Positions 32,808-43,428 of a stretch of 64,000 bases of DNA are shown here, piece by piece. The notes below the pieces were generated by a model. It was not told the DNA's origin and ran no database searches. It saw only the letters and a program-made list of their open reading frames with translations. The number at the start of each line of letters is the position of its first letter. Position 1 is the stretch's first letter. The translations under genes and the position numbers were made by a program. The stretch is from Anaerostipes sp. (GTDB lineage Bacteria; Bacillota; Clostridia; Lachnospirales; Lachnospiraceae), in NCBI GenBank assembly GCA_028704435.1, contig JAQWFL010000001.1, positions 186,001 through 250,000 on the forward strand. The letters are read 5' to 3'.

Positions 32808-35084
32808 ATGGAACAAAACAGTGCAGCAAAAGTAAATCGTGTAAAAAAGGATCTTAGTAACCCAGGTAGTTTTATAACACCAAAAGAGTTACACGAAAGC
32901 CTTTTAAGCAAAATGAGACAAATTTATAGTGATGAAGATATTGCAACCGTTGAACGTGCTTATGATTTGGCTACAAAAGCCCATTGGGATCAAAAGCGTA
33001 AGTCAGGGGAGCCGTATATTATTCATCCTATTTGTGTTGCCATTATTTTGACAGAACTGGAATTAGATGTTGAGACGATTTGTGCTGGAATGCTTCACGA
33101 TGTGGTAGAAGATACAGAGTATACAGATGGAGATATTAAAGAACAATTTGGAGAAGAAGTTTCTGCACTTGTAGATGGGGTTACAAAATTAGGCCAATTA
33201 AGCTATTCAAAGGATAAGATTGAAGTACAGGCAGAAAATCTTCGTAAGATGTTTTTAGCTATGGCAAAAGACATTCGAGTTATTTTGATTAAACTTGCAG
33301 ACCGACTTCATAATATGCGAACCATGCAGTTTATGAAGCCTGAAAAGCAAAAAGAGAAATCAAGAGAGACCATGGATATTTATGCTCCAATTGCACATCG
33401 TCTTGGAATTTCTAAAATTAAAGTGGAATTAGACGATTTGTCTTTAAAATATTTAAAGCCTGATGTGTATGAAGAACTTGAACGCTCTCTGGACAATGAA
33501 AAAAAACACAGGGATGCATTTATTCAAGAAATTGTCGAGGAAGTCAAAGGGCACATTGAAAAAAGTGGGATAAAGGCTGAGATTGATGGTAGAGTAAAAC
33601 ACTTTTTTAGTATTTACAAAAAGATGGTAAATCAGAATAAGACCATTGATCAGATTTATGATTTGTTTGCAGTGCGAATTAAGGTAGATACAGTAAAGGA
33701 CTGTTATGCTGCCCTAGGTGTGATACACGAGATGTACAAGCCTATTCCTGGAAGATTCAAAGACTATATTGCAATGCCAAAGCAGAATATGTACCAGTCT
33801 TTACACACAACTTTGATTGGACCAGAAGGACATCCCTTCGAGATTCAGATTCGTACTTTTGAGATGCATCGGATTGCAGAATATGGAATTGCGGCTCATT
33901 GGAAGTATAAAGAGAATAATAATACTGCGGGTGTCAACAAAGAAGAGGAAAAACTTAGTTGGCTTCGAGAGATTCTTGAATGGCAGCAGGATATGGATGA
34001 TAATAAAGAGTTTTTAAGTTTATTAAAGACAAACTTGGACTTATTTGCAGAACAGGTATATTGTTTTACACCAAATGGAGATGTGAAAAATCTGGCAAAT
34101 GGTTCTACGCCAATTGATTTTGCTTATAGTATCCATAGTGCAGTTGGTAACAATATGATTGGGGCAAGGGTTAATGGAAGACAGGTACCGTTTGAATATA
34201 AGCTTCAAAATGGAGACCGTGTTGAAGTTATTACTTCTCAGAATTCAAAGGGGCCAAGCCGAGATTGGTTAAAACTTGTAAAGACAACCCAGGCGAGAAG
34301 TAAAATCAATCAATGGTTCAAACTTCAATTTAAGGAGGAGAACATTGAAAAAGGAAAAGTATTATTAGAAAAATACTGTCGTGGTAAAAAACTTGAGCTT
34401 TCTATGTATATGAAACCTGCATATATGAAAAAGGTTCAACTAAAATATGGATTTAAAGATTGGGATTCTGTCTGTGCTTCCGTTGGACATGGAGGATTAA
34501 AAGAAGGTCAGGTTGTCAACAAATTATTAGATGAATACAACTTGGAACATAAGAAAACTGTAACAGATGAACAAGTGCTAGAAAGTGTAACACAGCATGT
34601 AGAAAGAAAACCAGAGGAAAAGAAAAAAGGAAGCATTGTTGTAAGAGGTGTGGACGATGTTGCAGTTCGTTTTTCTAAGTGCTGTAATCCAGTACCTGGA
34701 GATGAAATTGTTGGATTTGTCACACGAGGCAGAGGTATTTCTATTCATCGGACAGATTGTGTGAATTTAATGAGCATGTCGGAGACAGACCGCTCACGAC
34801 TAATTGAAGCAGAGTGGCAAGAAGGCTCTGAAAGTTCTGGACATAAATACACCACGGAGATTTCTATTTATGCTAACAACCGTAAGGGATTACTTGCAGA
34901 AGTTTCTGCGATATTCCTTGAACTAGACATTGATATTAACGCTTTAAACGTATCAAACAGTAAAAAAGGCAGAGCAACTTTAAATATGCAGTTCGATATT
35001 GTCGGAAAAGCTCAGCTTAAGAAGATTATCGCACGTATTCGCAGTGTTGAAGGTGTGATTGATATTGAACGAAAGGTAGGATAA
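32808..35084 (+). CDS. relA: bifunctional (p)ppGpp synthetase/hydrolase, Rel type
   Basis: 758 residues. The HD hydrolase domain (about 45-200) has HDVVEDTEYT. The synthetase domain (about 245-360) has GRFKDYIAMPK and YQSLHTT. TGS (about 405-465, with VYCFTPNGDV), a zinc-finger or helical region with CCNP, and a C-terminal ACT domain complete the architecture. This is the single long Rel of Firmicutes, which makes and degrades the stringent alarmone on ribosomes. hemZ and hisS-aspS downstream match the usual rel neighbourhood, with the usual dtd gene missing. Confidence 0.96.
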   Translation: MEQNSAAKVNRVKKDLSNPGSFITPKELHESLLSKMRQIYSDEDIATVERAYDLATKAHWDQKRKSGEPYIIHPICVAIILTELELDVETICAGMLHDVVEDTEYTDGDIKEQFGEEVSALVDGVTKLGQLSYSKDKIEVQAENLRKMFLAMAKDIRVILIKLADRLHNMRTMQFMKPEKQKEKSRETMDIYAPIAHRLGISKIKVELDDLSLKYLKPDVYEELERSLDNEKKHRDAFIQEIVEEVKGHIEKSGIKAEIDGRVKHFFSIYKKMVNQNKTIDQIYDLFAVRIKVDTVKDCYAALGVIHEMYKPIPGRFKDYIAMPKQNMYQSLHTTLIGPEGHPFEIQIRTFEMHRIAEYGIAAHWKYKENNNTAGVNKEEEKLSWLREILEWQQDMDDNKEFLSLLKTNLDLFAEQVYCFTPNGDVKNLANGSTPIDFAYSIHSAVGNNMIGARVNGRQVPFEYKLQNGDRVEVITSQNSKGPSRDWLKLVKTTQARSKINQWFKLQFKEENIEKGKVLLEKYCRGKKLELSMYMKPAYMKKVQLKYGFKDWDSVCASVGHGGLKEGQVVNKLLDEYNLEHKKTVTDEQVLESVTQHVERKPEEKKKGSIVVRGVDDVAVRFSKCCNPVPGDEIVGFVTRGRGISIHRTDCVNLMSMSETDRSRLIEAEWQEGSESSGHKYTTEISIYANNRKGLLAEVSAIFLELDIDINALNVSNSKKGRATLNMQFDIVGKAQLKKIIARIRSVEGVIDIERKVG

Positions 35085-35091
35085 TTATTAT

Positions 35092-35730
35092 ATGGATGAA
35101 AGTATTACATTGCACTGTATTAGTCTTGGACAGATGCAGACCAATTGTTATATTGCAGCAAATAATCAAACAAAAGAAGCAGTTGTTTTTGATCCAGGAG
35201 ATGATGGAAAAAGAGTTATCTCCTATTTAGAGGAAAATGAATTAAAACTAAAGGCAATATTGCTGACTCACGGACATTTCGATCATATTATGGCAGTACC
35301 TGATTTGTTAGAGAAGTACAAGAATCTACCAGTATATTTACATGAAGAGGAAGCAGATGTTATTTCTAATCCAAATCTTAGTCTTTGTTCTATGATTGGA
35401 AGTAATGTAAAAATAACACCAACGAACCTTGTAAAAGATGGAGAGGAGATAAATCTTATTGGATGCATGATGACATGTATTCATGTTCCTGGACACACCA
35501 AAGGTGGAGTATGTTATTATTTTAAGGGACAAGGATGGCTCATATCAGGAGATACATTGTTTCAGCAAAGTATAGGAAGAACTGATTTTCCAACAGGAGA
35601 TTTGGATGCTCTTTTAAGTGGAATTCGAGAAAAGTTATTTGTGCTGCCAGATGAAACTGTTGTGCTTTCTGGACATACTCCAAAGACGACCATTGGATTT
35701 GAGAAAAAAAGCAATCCATTTTTGAGATAA
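35092..35730 (+). CDS. MBL-fold metallo-hydrolase, glyoxalase II-like (YcbL group)
   Basis: 212 residues. The metal motif THGHFDH is near residue 63, with later His in VPGHTKGGVCYYF, Asp in SGDTLF and the closing SGHTP. It resembles the short YcbL/GloB-like hydrolases that act on thioesters. The natural substrate is not known. It sits eight bases after rel and five before hemZ, a common Firmicute arrangement, and is presumably in the same operon. Confidence 0.88.
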   Translation: MDESITLHCISLGQMQTNCYIAANNQTKEAVVFDPGDDGKRVISYLEENELKLKAILLTHGHFDHIMAVPDLLEKYKNLPVYLHEEEADVISNPNLSLCSMIGSNVKITPTNLVKDGEEINLIGCMMTCIHVPGHTKGGVCYYFKGQGWLISGDTLFQQSIGRTDFPTGDLDALLSGIREKLFVLPDETVVLSGHTPKTTIGFEKKSNPFLR

Positions 35731-35734
35731 GATT

Positions 35735-37174
35735 ATGATAGGATTAATACAAAATAAAAAAAATTATGAATATGACATTAGAAGCTTGATTTTAGCTTTT
35801 ATGATTGATGAGAAGATAGAATTGGCTAAGGATACAGCCAGTTCTATCTATGATTTTATTCTGAAGGTTCAGTTTGCAGACTCACAGACCAACATTTCAA
35901 TTTATGAAAATGGAACTATTCTAGAAGAGAAAATAGTTCAGGGTGACTATAAGGATAAAACCAATTTTAAAAATCAATTTAAAATTGGTTTGTATCTAGT
36001 GCTTTCAAAATATTCTAATAAGAAACTTCCATGGGGAACATTAACAGGAATTCGTCCAACGAAACTTATTATGAAAGAACTTCACCAAGGGCAACAAAAG
36101 GAGCAGATTGTTCCTCAATTAAAAGAAAAATATTTGATTTCAGATGAAAAGCTTCATTTGTCTTTAGATGTGGTTGAAAGAGAAGAAGCGTTAATGAAAT
36201 CAATTGATGTTGAGCAAGGATATAGTCTTTATATTGGAATTCCATTTTGTCCTACCACTTGTCTTTATTGTTCCTTTACTTCTTATCCAGTTAAACAGTA
36301 TGAAAATATGATTCAGGAATATCTGGATGCGGTAGTAAAAGAGATTGGGTTTATTAGCGAGGAATATAAGAATCGCAAATTAATCAGTTTATATATTGGA
36401 GGCGGAACACCAACAACTTTGACAGCCAATCAAATGGAATGGCTTTTGGGGCAATTACAGCATTATTTTGATTTTTCTAATGTAGTTGAGATTACAGTAG
36501 AAGCTGGACGACCAGACAGCATTACAAAGGAAAAACTTCGGGTACTGTATGATGCAGGTGTCCATCGAATCAGTATTAATCCACAGACTATGAATGATAA
36601 GACCTTAAAGGTAATTGGAAGGGGTCATAGTGTAGAGCAGGTGCTTAAAAGTTTTTATGAGGCACGAGAAGTTGGAATTGATAATATTAACATGGACACA
36701 ATTTGTGGACTTCCAGGAGAAAGCATGAATGAGATTCATCATACTTATGAGGAGATTTTTAAGCTAAATCCAGAAAGTCTTACAGTACACTCTCTTGCAT
36801 TAAAAAGAACATCAAAACTAAGACAATTGAAAGAAAAGTATTCTTTTGGGGCAACGAGAGAAATGATTTCCTATGCACATGAAATGGCTTATGAGATGGG
36901 AATGAATCCATATTATTTATATCGACAAAAAAACATTCCTGGCAATTTTGAGAATGTTGGATTCTCAAAAGAGGGAAAGGAATGTTATTATAATATTTTG
37001 ATTATGGAAGAATTACATGATATTATAGCTGTTGGAGCAGGAGCGTCATCTAAAATTAAAGGCGCTAAAGGACAAGAGATTTATCGTGTAGAAAATCTAA
37101 AAGATATACATCAGTATATTGAACGGATTGATGAGATGATTATGCGAAAGCGAAATGCATTAGAAAGGCGATAG
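35735..37174 (+). CDS. hemZ: HemZ-type coproporphyrinogen III dehydrogenase (radical SAM)
   Basis: 479 residues. An N-terminal domain of about 160 residues unique to HemZ is followed by a radical SAM core with IPFCPTTCLYCSFTSYP (CxxxCxxC near residue 173) and IGGGTPTTLT. It belongs to the HemN family and may carry out oxygen-independent decarboxylation of coproporphyrinogen III. Other heme genes are not in the window, so the physiological role is uncertain. It differs from HemW at 16.3 kb in the longer N-terminus. Confidence 0.9.
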   Translation: MIGLIQNKKNYEYDIRSLILAFMIDEKIELAKDTASSIYDFILKVQFADSQTNISIYENGTILEEKIVQGDYKDKTNFKNQFKIGLYLVLSKYSNKKLPWGTLTGIRPTKLIMKELHQGQQKEQIVPQLKEKYLISDEKLHLSLDVVEREEALMKSIDVEQGYSLYIGIPFCPTTCLYCSFTSYPVKQYENMIQEYLDAVVKEIGFISEEYKNRKLISLYIGGGTPTTLTANQMEWLLGQLQHYFDFSNVVEITVEAGRPDSITKEKLRVLYDAGVHRISINPQTMNDKTLKVIGRGHSVEQVLKSFYEAREVGIDNINMDTICGLPGESMNEIHHTYEEIFKLNPESLTVHSLALKRTSKLRQLKEKYSFGATREMISYAHEMAYEMGMNPYYLYRQKNIPGNFENVGFSKEGKECYYNILIMEELHDIIAVGAGASSKIKGAKGQEIYRVENLKDIHQYIERIDEMIMRKRNALERR

Positions 37175-37183
37175 GGTTTTATT

Positions 37184-37798
37184 ATGTCAATTGAGTATGG
37201 GGCATCTGATATTGAGACTCCAATTCGTTTGGGATTGGAAGCATCCTTAGAACATGGGATAATTGTGAGTAATTTAGCATATCTCATAGGAAAAGAATTG
37301 GAATTAGATGATGAACTTTGTCATGACCTTGCAGTGGCAGGTCTAGTTCATGATATTGGAAAGATTAAATTGAATTTTTATATGGATGAAAAGGAAGAAT
37401 CGTTACTTACCGTAGATGAGACACGATATATGCGTATGCATCCTACCATTGGTTATTCTGTTTTAATTGAACATGGATATGAACAGAATGTTTTAGATGC
37501 AGTGTTATATCATCATGAGAATTGTGATGGAACGGGATACCCTTTAAATCTAAAAGGAGATGAAATTCCTTTTGTTGCCCGTATTATGCATGTATGTGAT
37601 TTGTTTGGAGCATTAATTTCTAATCGGCCTTACCGAGAAGGGTTTGATGTAGAGACAGCCATTTGTGTTATGATTGATGATGCAAAGAATTTTGATATGA
37701 AAGTTTTTTTAGCATTTCAGAGAATTGTTTACTCAGATGAGATGAAAGATTTATTAGATAAAAGTAATTTAGGTGAATTGAAGGAGGATATAGAATGA
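37184..37798 (+). CDS. HD-GYP-like phosphohydrolase domain protein
   Basis: 204 residues consisting almost entirely of one HD-GYP-type domain: HDIGK near residue 56, the paired His in [12 protein letters not shown] near residue 108, and the later [13 protein letters not shown] proteins degrade cyclic di-GMP or related dinucleotides. There is no sensor domain. It lies between hemZ and hisS and overlaps hisS by four bases (ATGA), which ties its expression to histidyl-tRNA synthetase. The GYP triad reads G-T-G-Y-P, so activity is plausible. The substrate is inference. Confidence 0.85.
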   Translation: MSIEYGASDIETPIRLGLEASLEHGIIVSNLAYLIGKELELDDELCHDLAVAGLVHDIGKIKLNFYMDEKEESLLTVDETRYMRMHPTIGYSVLIEHGYEQNVLDAVLYHHENCDGTGYPLNLKGDEIPFVARIMHVCDLFGALISNRPYREGFDVETAICVMIDDAKNFDMKVFLAFQRIVYSDEMKDLLDKSNLGELKEDIE

Positions 37799-39042
37799 TT
37801 ACACAGGCACCAAGAGGTACAAAAGACTGGTATGGAAAAGAGATGGAACAACGAACCTATTTGGAGAACATTTTCAAAGGATTATGTGCCAATTATAATA
37901 TTCACGAAGTTATGACACCTGTCTTTGAACATACAGTATTATTTCAAAGAAGTGTGGGAGAGACAACTGATGTGGTACAAAAGGAAATGTATACATTCGA
38001 TGACCGTGGTGGACGCAGTATTACACTAAAGCCAGAAGGTACAGCTGGAGCAATGAGAGCATATCTAGAACATGGTATGCACAATGAACCTCAACCAGTA
38101 AAAATGTTTTATATTACACCAGCATTCCGTTATGAAAAACCACAAAGTGGACGTTTGAGACAGCATCACCAATTTGGGGTAGAGTTTGTTGGGGCCGAAA
38201 GTCCATTGGCAGAAGTAGAAGTCATTACGTTAGTATCAAAGTTTATTAAAACAATTGGTTTAAAGGATGCAAAACTACACATTAACAGTATTGGCTGTGC
38301 AAACTGTCGTAAAGAATACAATAAAGCGTTATTAGAATATTTACATGCACATGAAGATCAATTATGTGAAACATGTAAGGAACGTATGGAGAAAAATCCT
38401 CTTCGAGTGATTGACTGTAAAAATGAATCATGCAGCAAAATTGTAAAGGATGCACCACGAACCATTGATTATTTAGATGATGAATGTAAGGCTCATTTTG
38501 AAGAACTTCAGTCTTTATTGAATCAACTAGAAATTCCATATGAAATTGATACAGAAATTGTCCGTGGATTAGACTACTACACAAAGACTGTATTTGAATT
38601 TGTAAATTCTGATGGATTTACATTATGTGGTGGTGGAAGATATGACAACTTAATTCACGAAATAGACGGAAAGGCATCTATGCCATCTGTTGGTTTTGGA
38701 ATGGGTGTGGAAAGAATTTTGTATTTTCTTGAGGAAGAAGGAATTGAACTTCCAGCAGGTAAGCCCCTTGATTTATATGTTGGAATTTTAGGAGATGAGG
38801 CAAAATCTAAGGCTTACAAGATTGTAACTGCTTTAAGAGATCAGGATTTCAAGGTGGAGACAGATTACATTGGACGTGGAATGAGAGCCCAGATGAAATA
38901 TGCCAATAAACAGAATGCTCTTCATACCCTTGTTATTGGCGAAAATGAAATCAAAGAAAATAAGGGACAAATCAAAAATATGGAAAATGGGGAAACAAAA
39001 GAAATTGGATTGGATCTGATTGGTGACTTTCTCAAACAATAA
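37795..39042 (+). CDS. hisS: histidyl-tRNA synthetase
   Basis: 415 residues. Class II motifs are present: motif 2 with [17 protein letters not shown], the histidine-binding signature [12 protein letters not shown] near residue 260, and motif 3 with [10 protein letters not shown]. The C-terminal anticodon-binding domain is complete. AAGGAGG precedes the ATG, inside the end of the HD-GYP-like gene. No T-box leader is visible, since the gene is internal to an operon. A strong terminator follows. Confidence 0.97.
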   Translation: MITQAPRGTKDWYGKEMEQRTYLENIFKGLCANYNIHEVMTPVFEHTVLFQRSVGETTDVVQKEMYTFDDRGGRSITLKPEGTAGAMRAYLEHGMHNEPQPVKMFYITPAFRYEKPQSGRLRQHHQFGVEFVGAESPLAEVEVITLVSKFIKTIGLKDAKLHINSIGCANCRKEYNKALLEYLHAHEDQLCETCKERMEKNPLRVIDCKNESCSKIVKDAPRTIDYLDDECKAHFEELQSLLNQLEIPYEIDTEIVRGLDYYTKTVFEFVNSDGFTLCGGGRYDNLIHEIDGKASMPSVGFGMGVERILYFLEEEGIELPAGKPLDLYVGILGDEAKSKAYKIVTALRDQDFKVETDYIGRGMRAQMKYANKQNALHTLVIGENEIKENKGQIKNMENGETKEIGLDLIGDFLKQ

Positions 39043-39050
39043 AAAACAAA

Positions 39051-39094
39051 GCATAAAAAAACTGACGATTTGAAAACCGTCAGTTTTTTTATGC
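39051..39094. terminator. bidirectional intrinsic terminator between hisS and the flavin reductase gene
   Basis: A perfect 17-bp stem, GCATAAAAAAACTGACG (39051-39067) with its complement at 39078-39094, and a 10-base loop. A and T runs inside the stem suit both directions. Confidence 0.9.
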
Positions 39095-39101
39095 TTTTAA
39101 A

Positions 39102-39623
39102 TTAATCTTGACGAACTAAAATCTGTTCAATCTCTGCAACATACATAATGTGGTAATCTTTGTTTGAGTACCATTGTTCATCTAATTCTTTTGCATCACC
39201 GATAAAACCTTCAGGATTCATTGGTTGTTTGTAAAGCTTTTTACAGATAAAAACAATCTTGGCTTCTTCAAAGTAAGGAATTCCATTAGCATCTGTTGGT
39301 GTTAATCTTGTTTTTGAAATCTTATCTTCTTCTCTTCCTGAAACACTTCCAAGATAAGTTAAATCTTGTTTGAATGTGTCGTCATAAAAAGAGAGTGTAA
39401 ACATCTCTGAATCATCGATAAATTCTCTTGTATATCGTTGGGGACGAATTACTGTAACAGCAACATCCTTTCCCCACATAACACCCATACCTCCCCAAGA
39501 AGCAGTCATAGTGTTTAAAACACCTTCTTGATTCTTAGCAGTTACAAGCATCCATTCTTTTCCTATTAGTTTAAAACAACTTTGATCAAAATCCTCTGGT
39601 AATACGATTGCATATTCACTCAT
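39102..39623 (-). CDS. flavin reductase-like FMN-binding protein
   Basis: 173 residues with the flavin_reduct split-barrel pattern: KEWMLVTAK, NTMTASWGGMGVMWGKDVA, VIRPQRYTREFID and LSFYDD. It is close to flavoredoxin-like proteins and presumably binds FMN and transfers electrons. The partner is unknown. AGGAGG precedes the ATG. It is an isolated minus-strand gene between hisS and aspS, which are adjacent in many Firmicutes, so it may be an insertion. Confidence 0.85.
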   Translation of the reverse strand: MSEYAIVLPEDFDQSCFKLIGKEWMLVTAKNQEGVLNTMTASWGGMGVMWGKDVAVTVIRPQRYTREFIDDSEMFTLSFYDDTFKQDLTYLGSVSGREEDKISKTRLTPTDANGIPYFEEAKIVFICKKLYKQPMNPEGFIGDAKELDEQWYSNKDYHIMYVAEIEQILVRQD

Positions 39624-39668
39624 TCATAAAACCTCCTTTCGCGTATTTTATTATTATAATGTATTTCA

Positions 39669-39698
39669 TTGAAATTGTACAGAAGCTTGTGCTATAAT
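39669..39698 (+). promoter_or_regulatory. putative sigma-A promoter of aspS
   Basis: TTGAAA (39669-39674), an 18-base spacer and TATAAT (39693-39698), 33 bases before the aspS ATG. Confidence 0.65.
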
Positions 39699-39731
39699 TG
39701 TTTCTAAGTTATGTTAAAAGGAGGAATTATC

Positions 39732-41528
39732 ATGGCAGAATCAATGGCAGGACTATCACGTTCCCATAGATGTACAGAGATAAGTAGTCAAGATATTGGA
39801 AAAACAGTAACCGTTATGGGCTGGGTTCAAAAAAGAAGAAACTTAGGAAGTTTAATTTTTATAGATTTAAGAGACCGCTCAGGAATATTACAGCTTGTAT
39901 TTGACGAAGAGACATTATCAGAGGAGAATTATGAAAAAGCGAATTCTCTTCGAAACGAATTTGTAGTTGCAGCAACTGGAACAGTATCCAAGAGAACTGC
40001 TGCAATCAACGAAAACTTAAAGACTGGTGATATAGAGATTTTAGTGGACGATTTAAGAATTTTATCTGAATCAGATACCCCACCATTTCCAATTGATGCC
40101 AATCAGACAGTGAAAGATGAAGTAAGACTTAAGTATCGCTATTTAGATTTGAGAAGACCTAATCTTCAAAAGAATCTTATGATAAGAAGTCAGGTGACAC
40201 AGATTACAAGAAACTTTATGCAGGAAGAAGGGTTTTTAGAGATTGAAACTCCTATTTTGAATAAGAGTACACCAGAAGGTGCAAGAGATTATTTAGTACC
40301 TAGTCGTGTTCATCCTGGAAAGTTTTATGCATTACCACAATCACCACAGATTTTTAAACAATTATTGATGTGTTCAGGATATGACCGTTACTTCCAGATT
40401 GCCAAGTGTTTTCGCGATGAGGATTTACGTGCAGACCGTCAGCCAGAATTTACACAGATTGATATGGAATTATCTTTTGTAAACCAAAATGACGTGATCG
40501 GTGTGAATGAGAGACTTCTTAAGAAGTTATTTAAAGAAGTGATGGATGTTGATGTTCAACTTCCAATTCAAAGATTAACTTATCAAGAAGCTATGAATCG
40601 TTATGGTTCAGATAAACCAGATACTCGTTTTGGTATGGAGTTAATCAATGTTTCGGAAACTGTTTCTGGATGTGATTTTATGGTATTTAAAGGAGCATTA
40701 GAAAATAATGGTTCTGTTCGAGGATTGAATGCAGCAGGACTTGGAGATTTAGGACGTAAGAAAATTGATGCATTTGTTGATTTTGCAAAGGATTTTGGCG
40801 CAAAAGGACTTGCATATATTCAATTAAAGACAGACGGAACTGTAAAGTCCTCTTTTGCTAAGTTTATGAAAGAGGAAGAAATGACAGCATTGATTGAGGC
40901 TATGGATGGAAAACCAGGAGACTTATTATTATTTGCTGCAGATAAGGATTCTGTTGTGTTTGATGTTTTAGGCAATCTTAGACTTGAGATTGGTAAGAAA
41001 TATGATATGATAGATGAAAGTCTTTTTAATTTCTTATGGGTAACAGAATTCCCATTGCTTGAGTGGAATGAAGATCAGAATCGTTATCAGGCAATGCATC
41101 ATCCATTTACAATGCCAATGGAAGAAGATTTACAGTATATTGAATCAGACCCAGGTAAGGTAAGAGCCCAGGCTTATGACATTGTATTAAACGGAACAGA
41201 ACTTGGTGGTGGATCTGTAAGAATTCATCAAAACCACGTGCAAGAACAGATGTTTCAAGCGTTAGGTTTTTCTATGGAAGATGCCTATGAACGTTTTGGG
41301 TTCCTATTGAATGCATTTAAGTATGGTGTTCCACCACATGCTGGATTAGCATATGGATTGGATCGTTTAGTGATGTGGATGACCGGAGAAGAGAGCATTC
41401 GTGATGTGATTGCTTTCCCTAAGGTTAAAGATGCATCTTGTTTGATGTCTGAAGCCCCAAATACAGTAGATGAAGAACAATTAGAAGAGCTTAAGATAAA
41501 AGTTGACAATGAAGAAGTACAAGAGTAA
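39732..41528 (+). CDS. aspS: aspartyl-tRNA synthetase (bacterial type)
   Basis: 598 residues from ATG 39732, chosen over ATG 39711 because AAAAGGAGG lies between them. An N-terminal OB-fold anticodon domain is followed by a class II core with motif 2 FRDEDLRADRQPEF, the GAD insertion typical of bacterial AspRS (about 290-420), and motif 3 GLAYGLDRLVMWM. A GAD domain and full length argue against the archaeal non-discriminating form. ACT protein and glyA genes follow closely. Confidence 0.97.
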   Translation: MAESMAGLSRSHRCTEISSQDIGKTVTVMGWVQKRRNLGSLIFIDLRDRSGILQLVFDEETLSEENYEKANSLRNEFVVAATGTVSKRTAAINENLKTGDIEILVDDLRILSESDTPPFPIDANQTVKDEVRLKYRYLDLRRPNLQKNLMIRSQVTQITRNFMQEEGFLEIETPILNKSTPEGARDYLVPSRVHPGKFYALPQSPQIFKQLLMCSGYDRYFQIAKCFRDEDLRADRQPEFTQIDMELSFVNQNDVIGVNERLLKKLFKEVMDVDVQLPIQRLTYQEAMNRYGSDKPDTRFGMELINVSETVSGCDFMVFKGALENNGSVRGLNAAGLGDLGRKKIDAFVDFAKDFGAKGLAYIQLKTDGTVKSSFAKFMKEEEMTALIEAMDGKPGDLLLFAADKDSVVFDVLGNLRLEIGKKYDMIDESLFNFLWVTEFPLLEWNEDQNRYQAMHHPFTMPMEEDLQYIESDPGKVRAQAYDIVLNGTELGGGSVRIHQNHVQEQMFQALGFSMEDAYERFGFLLNAFKYGVPPHAGLAYGLDRLVMWMTGEESIRDVIAFPKVKDASCLMSEAPNTVDEEQLEELKIKVDNEEVQE

Positions 41529-41539
41529 GGAGAAACAAC

Positions 41540-42010
41540 ATGGAAAAGATGTTATTTAGTGGAGTATTATCCAATGCGGATGTAGCTCAAGTAGCAATTA
41601 AGGGTTTAAAGCATGAACCAGGGGTTGCAGCAAAACTTTTTACAGCAATTGCAGACAAAGGAATTAATGTAGAATTGATTCTTCAATCTATTGGAACAAA
41701 AGAAAGCAAAGACATTTCTTTTGTTGTAAAGGAAGAAGATGCAGAAGCTGCAGTAGAAACATTAAAAGAGACATTTGGCGAAGATTCTTATAAAGAGATT
41801 ATTTCTGATAAGAATGTTGGAATTGTTTCAATTGTTGGTGCAGGAATGATGTCAAATTCAGGTGCTGCATCTATGATGTTTGAAGCGTTGTACAATAAGG
41901 GTGTCAACATACATATGATTTATACTTCTGAGATTAAGATTACAGTTTTAATTAAGGAAAGCCGTGTTGAACGTGCAGTAGAAGCGTTGAAAGAACAATT
42001 TCAGGACTAA
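41540..42010 (+). CDS. stand-alone tandem ACT protein, like the aspartate kinase regulatory part
   Basis: 156 residues forming two ACT domains (about 10-80 and 88-156). It reads as the C-terminal, amino acid-binding half of aspartate kinase, equal to the beta subunit of Bacillus Lys[23 protein letters not shown], split by its turn, then [29 protein letters not shown] and [12 protein letters not shown]. No kinase domain is encoded next to it. Stand-alone copies may regulate aspartate kinase in trans or bind Lys/Thr. It sits 11 bases after aspS and 11 before glyA in one operon. Confidence 0.85.
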   Translation: MEKMLFSGVLSNADVAQVAIKGLKHEPGVAAKLFTAIADKGINVELILQSIGTKESKDISFVVKEEDAEAAVETLKETFGEDSYKEIISDKNVGIVSIVGAGMMSNSGAASMMFEALYNKGVNIHMIYTSEIKITVLIKESRVERAVEALKEQFQD

Positions 42011-42021
42011 AGGAGAAAATT

Positions 42022-43257
42022 ATGTTTGATTTTAATGAAGTAAAGAACTATGATCCAGATTTAGCAAAAGCTATGGATGACGAATTAGGTAGACAGCGAA
42101 ACAACTTGGAACTAATTGCTTCTGAGAATCTTGTATCTAAAGCAGTGATGGCAGCTATGGGAAGTCATTTGACCAATAAGTATGCTGAAGGATATCCTGG
42201 AAAAAGATATTATGGTGGTTGTGAGTATGTTGATGTAGTGGAAGATTTAGCAAGAGACCGTGCAAAAGAATTATTTGGATGCGAATATGTAAATGTACAG
42301 CCTCATTCAGGTGCTCAGGCAAATATGGCAGTATTCTTCTCTGTATTAGAGCCAGGGGATACTTATATGGGAATGAGCCTTGATCATGGTGGGCATTTAT
42401 CTCATGGAAGCCCAGTAAATATGTCAGGAAAGTATTACAACTGTGTTCCTTATGGGGTAAATGAACAAGGATTTATTGACTATGACAAAGTTCTAGAAAT
42501 CGCAAAAGAATGCAATCCTAAGATGATTATTGCAGGTGCCAGTGCATATGCAAGAAAGATTGATTTCAAGAAATTCAGAGAAATTGCAGATGAAGTTGGT
42601 GCAGTTCTTATGGTTGATATGGCTCATATTGCTGGTTTAGTTGCTGCTGGCGTTCATGAAAGTCCAATTCCATATGCAGATATTACAACAACAACAACAC
42701 ACAAGACATTACGAGGACCACGTGGTGGAATGATTATGTCTAGCAATGAAGTTAATGAAAAATACAATTTCAATAAAGCTATTTTCCCAGGAATCCAAGG
42801 TGGACCTTTAATGCATGTGATTGCTGGAAAAGCAGTATGTTTCAAAGAAGCTTTATCTGATGACTTTAAAGAATATGGAAAACAGGTTGTTAAGAATGCA
42901 GATGCATTGGCCACAGCACTTCAGGCAGAAGGATTTGATATTGTGTCAGGTGGAACAGATAACCACTTAATGCTATTAGATTTGAAAGCACTAGATAAAA
43001 CTGGAAAAGAAATGGAGAAATTATTAGATAGTGTTCATATTACATGTAATAAGAATACGGTTCCTAATGATCCAAAGTCACCTTTTGTTACCTCAGGACT
43101 TCGTTTAGGAACACCTGCAGTTACAACAAGAGGTTTAGTAGAAGAAGATATGGTTGTAATTGCAAAGGCAATCAAAGCAACGATTATGGATTCTGATTTA
43201 GATACGGCAAAATCACTTGTAAAATCTTTGACAGATAAGTATCCATTATATGAATAA
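42022..43257 (+). CDS. glyA: serine hydroxymethyltransferase
   Basis: 411 residues. The PLP lysine lies in the [15 protein letters not shown] signature near residue 228, with the N-terminal [13 protein letters not shown] and [12 protein letters not shown] also present. It interconverts serine and glycine with tetrahydrofolate and is the main source of one-carbon units. AAAGGAG precedes the ATG. A terminator follows. The next but one gene downstream is a glycine riboswitch-controlled Ala/Gly symporter, so glycine-related genes are clustered here. Confidence 0.97.
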   Translation: MFDFNEVKNYDPDLAKAMDDELGRQRNNLELIASENLVSKAVMAAMGSHLTNKYAEGYPGKRYYGGCEYVDVVEDLARDRAKELFGCEYVNVQPHSGAQANMAVFFSVLEPGDTYMGMSLDHGGHLSHGSPVNMSGKYYNCVPYGVNEQGFIDYDKVLEIAKECNPKMIIAGASAYARKIDFKKFREIADEVGAVLMVDMAHIAGLVAAGVHESPIPYADITTTTTHKTLRGPRGGMIMSSNEVNEKYNFNKAIFPGIQGGPLMHVIAGKAVCFKEALSDDFKEYGKQVVKNADALATALQAEGFDIVSGGTDNHLMLLDLKALDKTGKEMEKLLDSVHITCNKNTVPNDPKSPFVTSGLRLGTPAVTTRGLVEEDMVVIAKAIKATIMDSDLDTAKSLVKSLTDKYPLYE

Positions 43258-43297
43258 AAACTAAGTATAGTTAATTTAGTTATAAGATAGTATAAAG

Positions 43298-43327
43298 TAG
43301 AGAACTGATTTTTTGGTTCTCTATTTT
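43298..43327 (+). terminator. intrinsic terminator after glyA
   Basis: TAGAGAAC (43298-43305) pairs perfectly with GTTCTCTA (43316-43323) across a 10-base loop, and TTTT follows. Confidence 0.8.
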
Positions 43328-43428
43328 ACGTTAGGAAGATAAAATTATATTTCTATATGAATTTTGTATCCATTTGTGATATAATAAAAAACGATTTTTG
43401 TAAAAAGAGTGTAAAGTGGGAGATTGTT

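Noticed and set aside
39624-39731. A T-box leader before aspS
   Set aside because: The leader is short and mostly promoter. No T-box sequence, specifier stem or terminator pair is visible.
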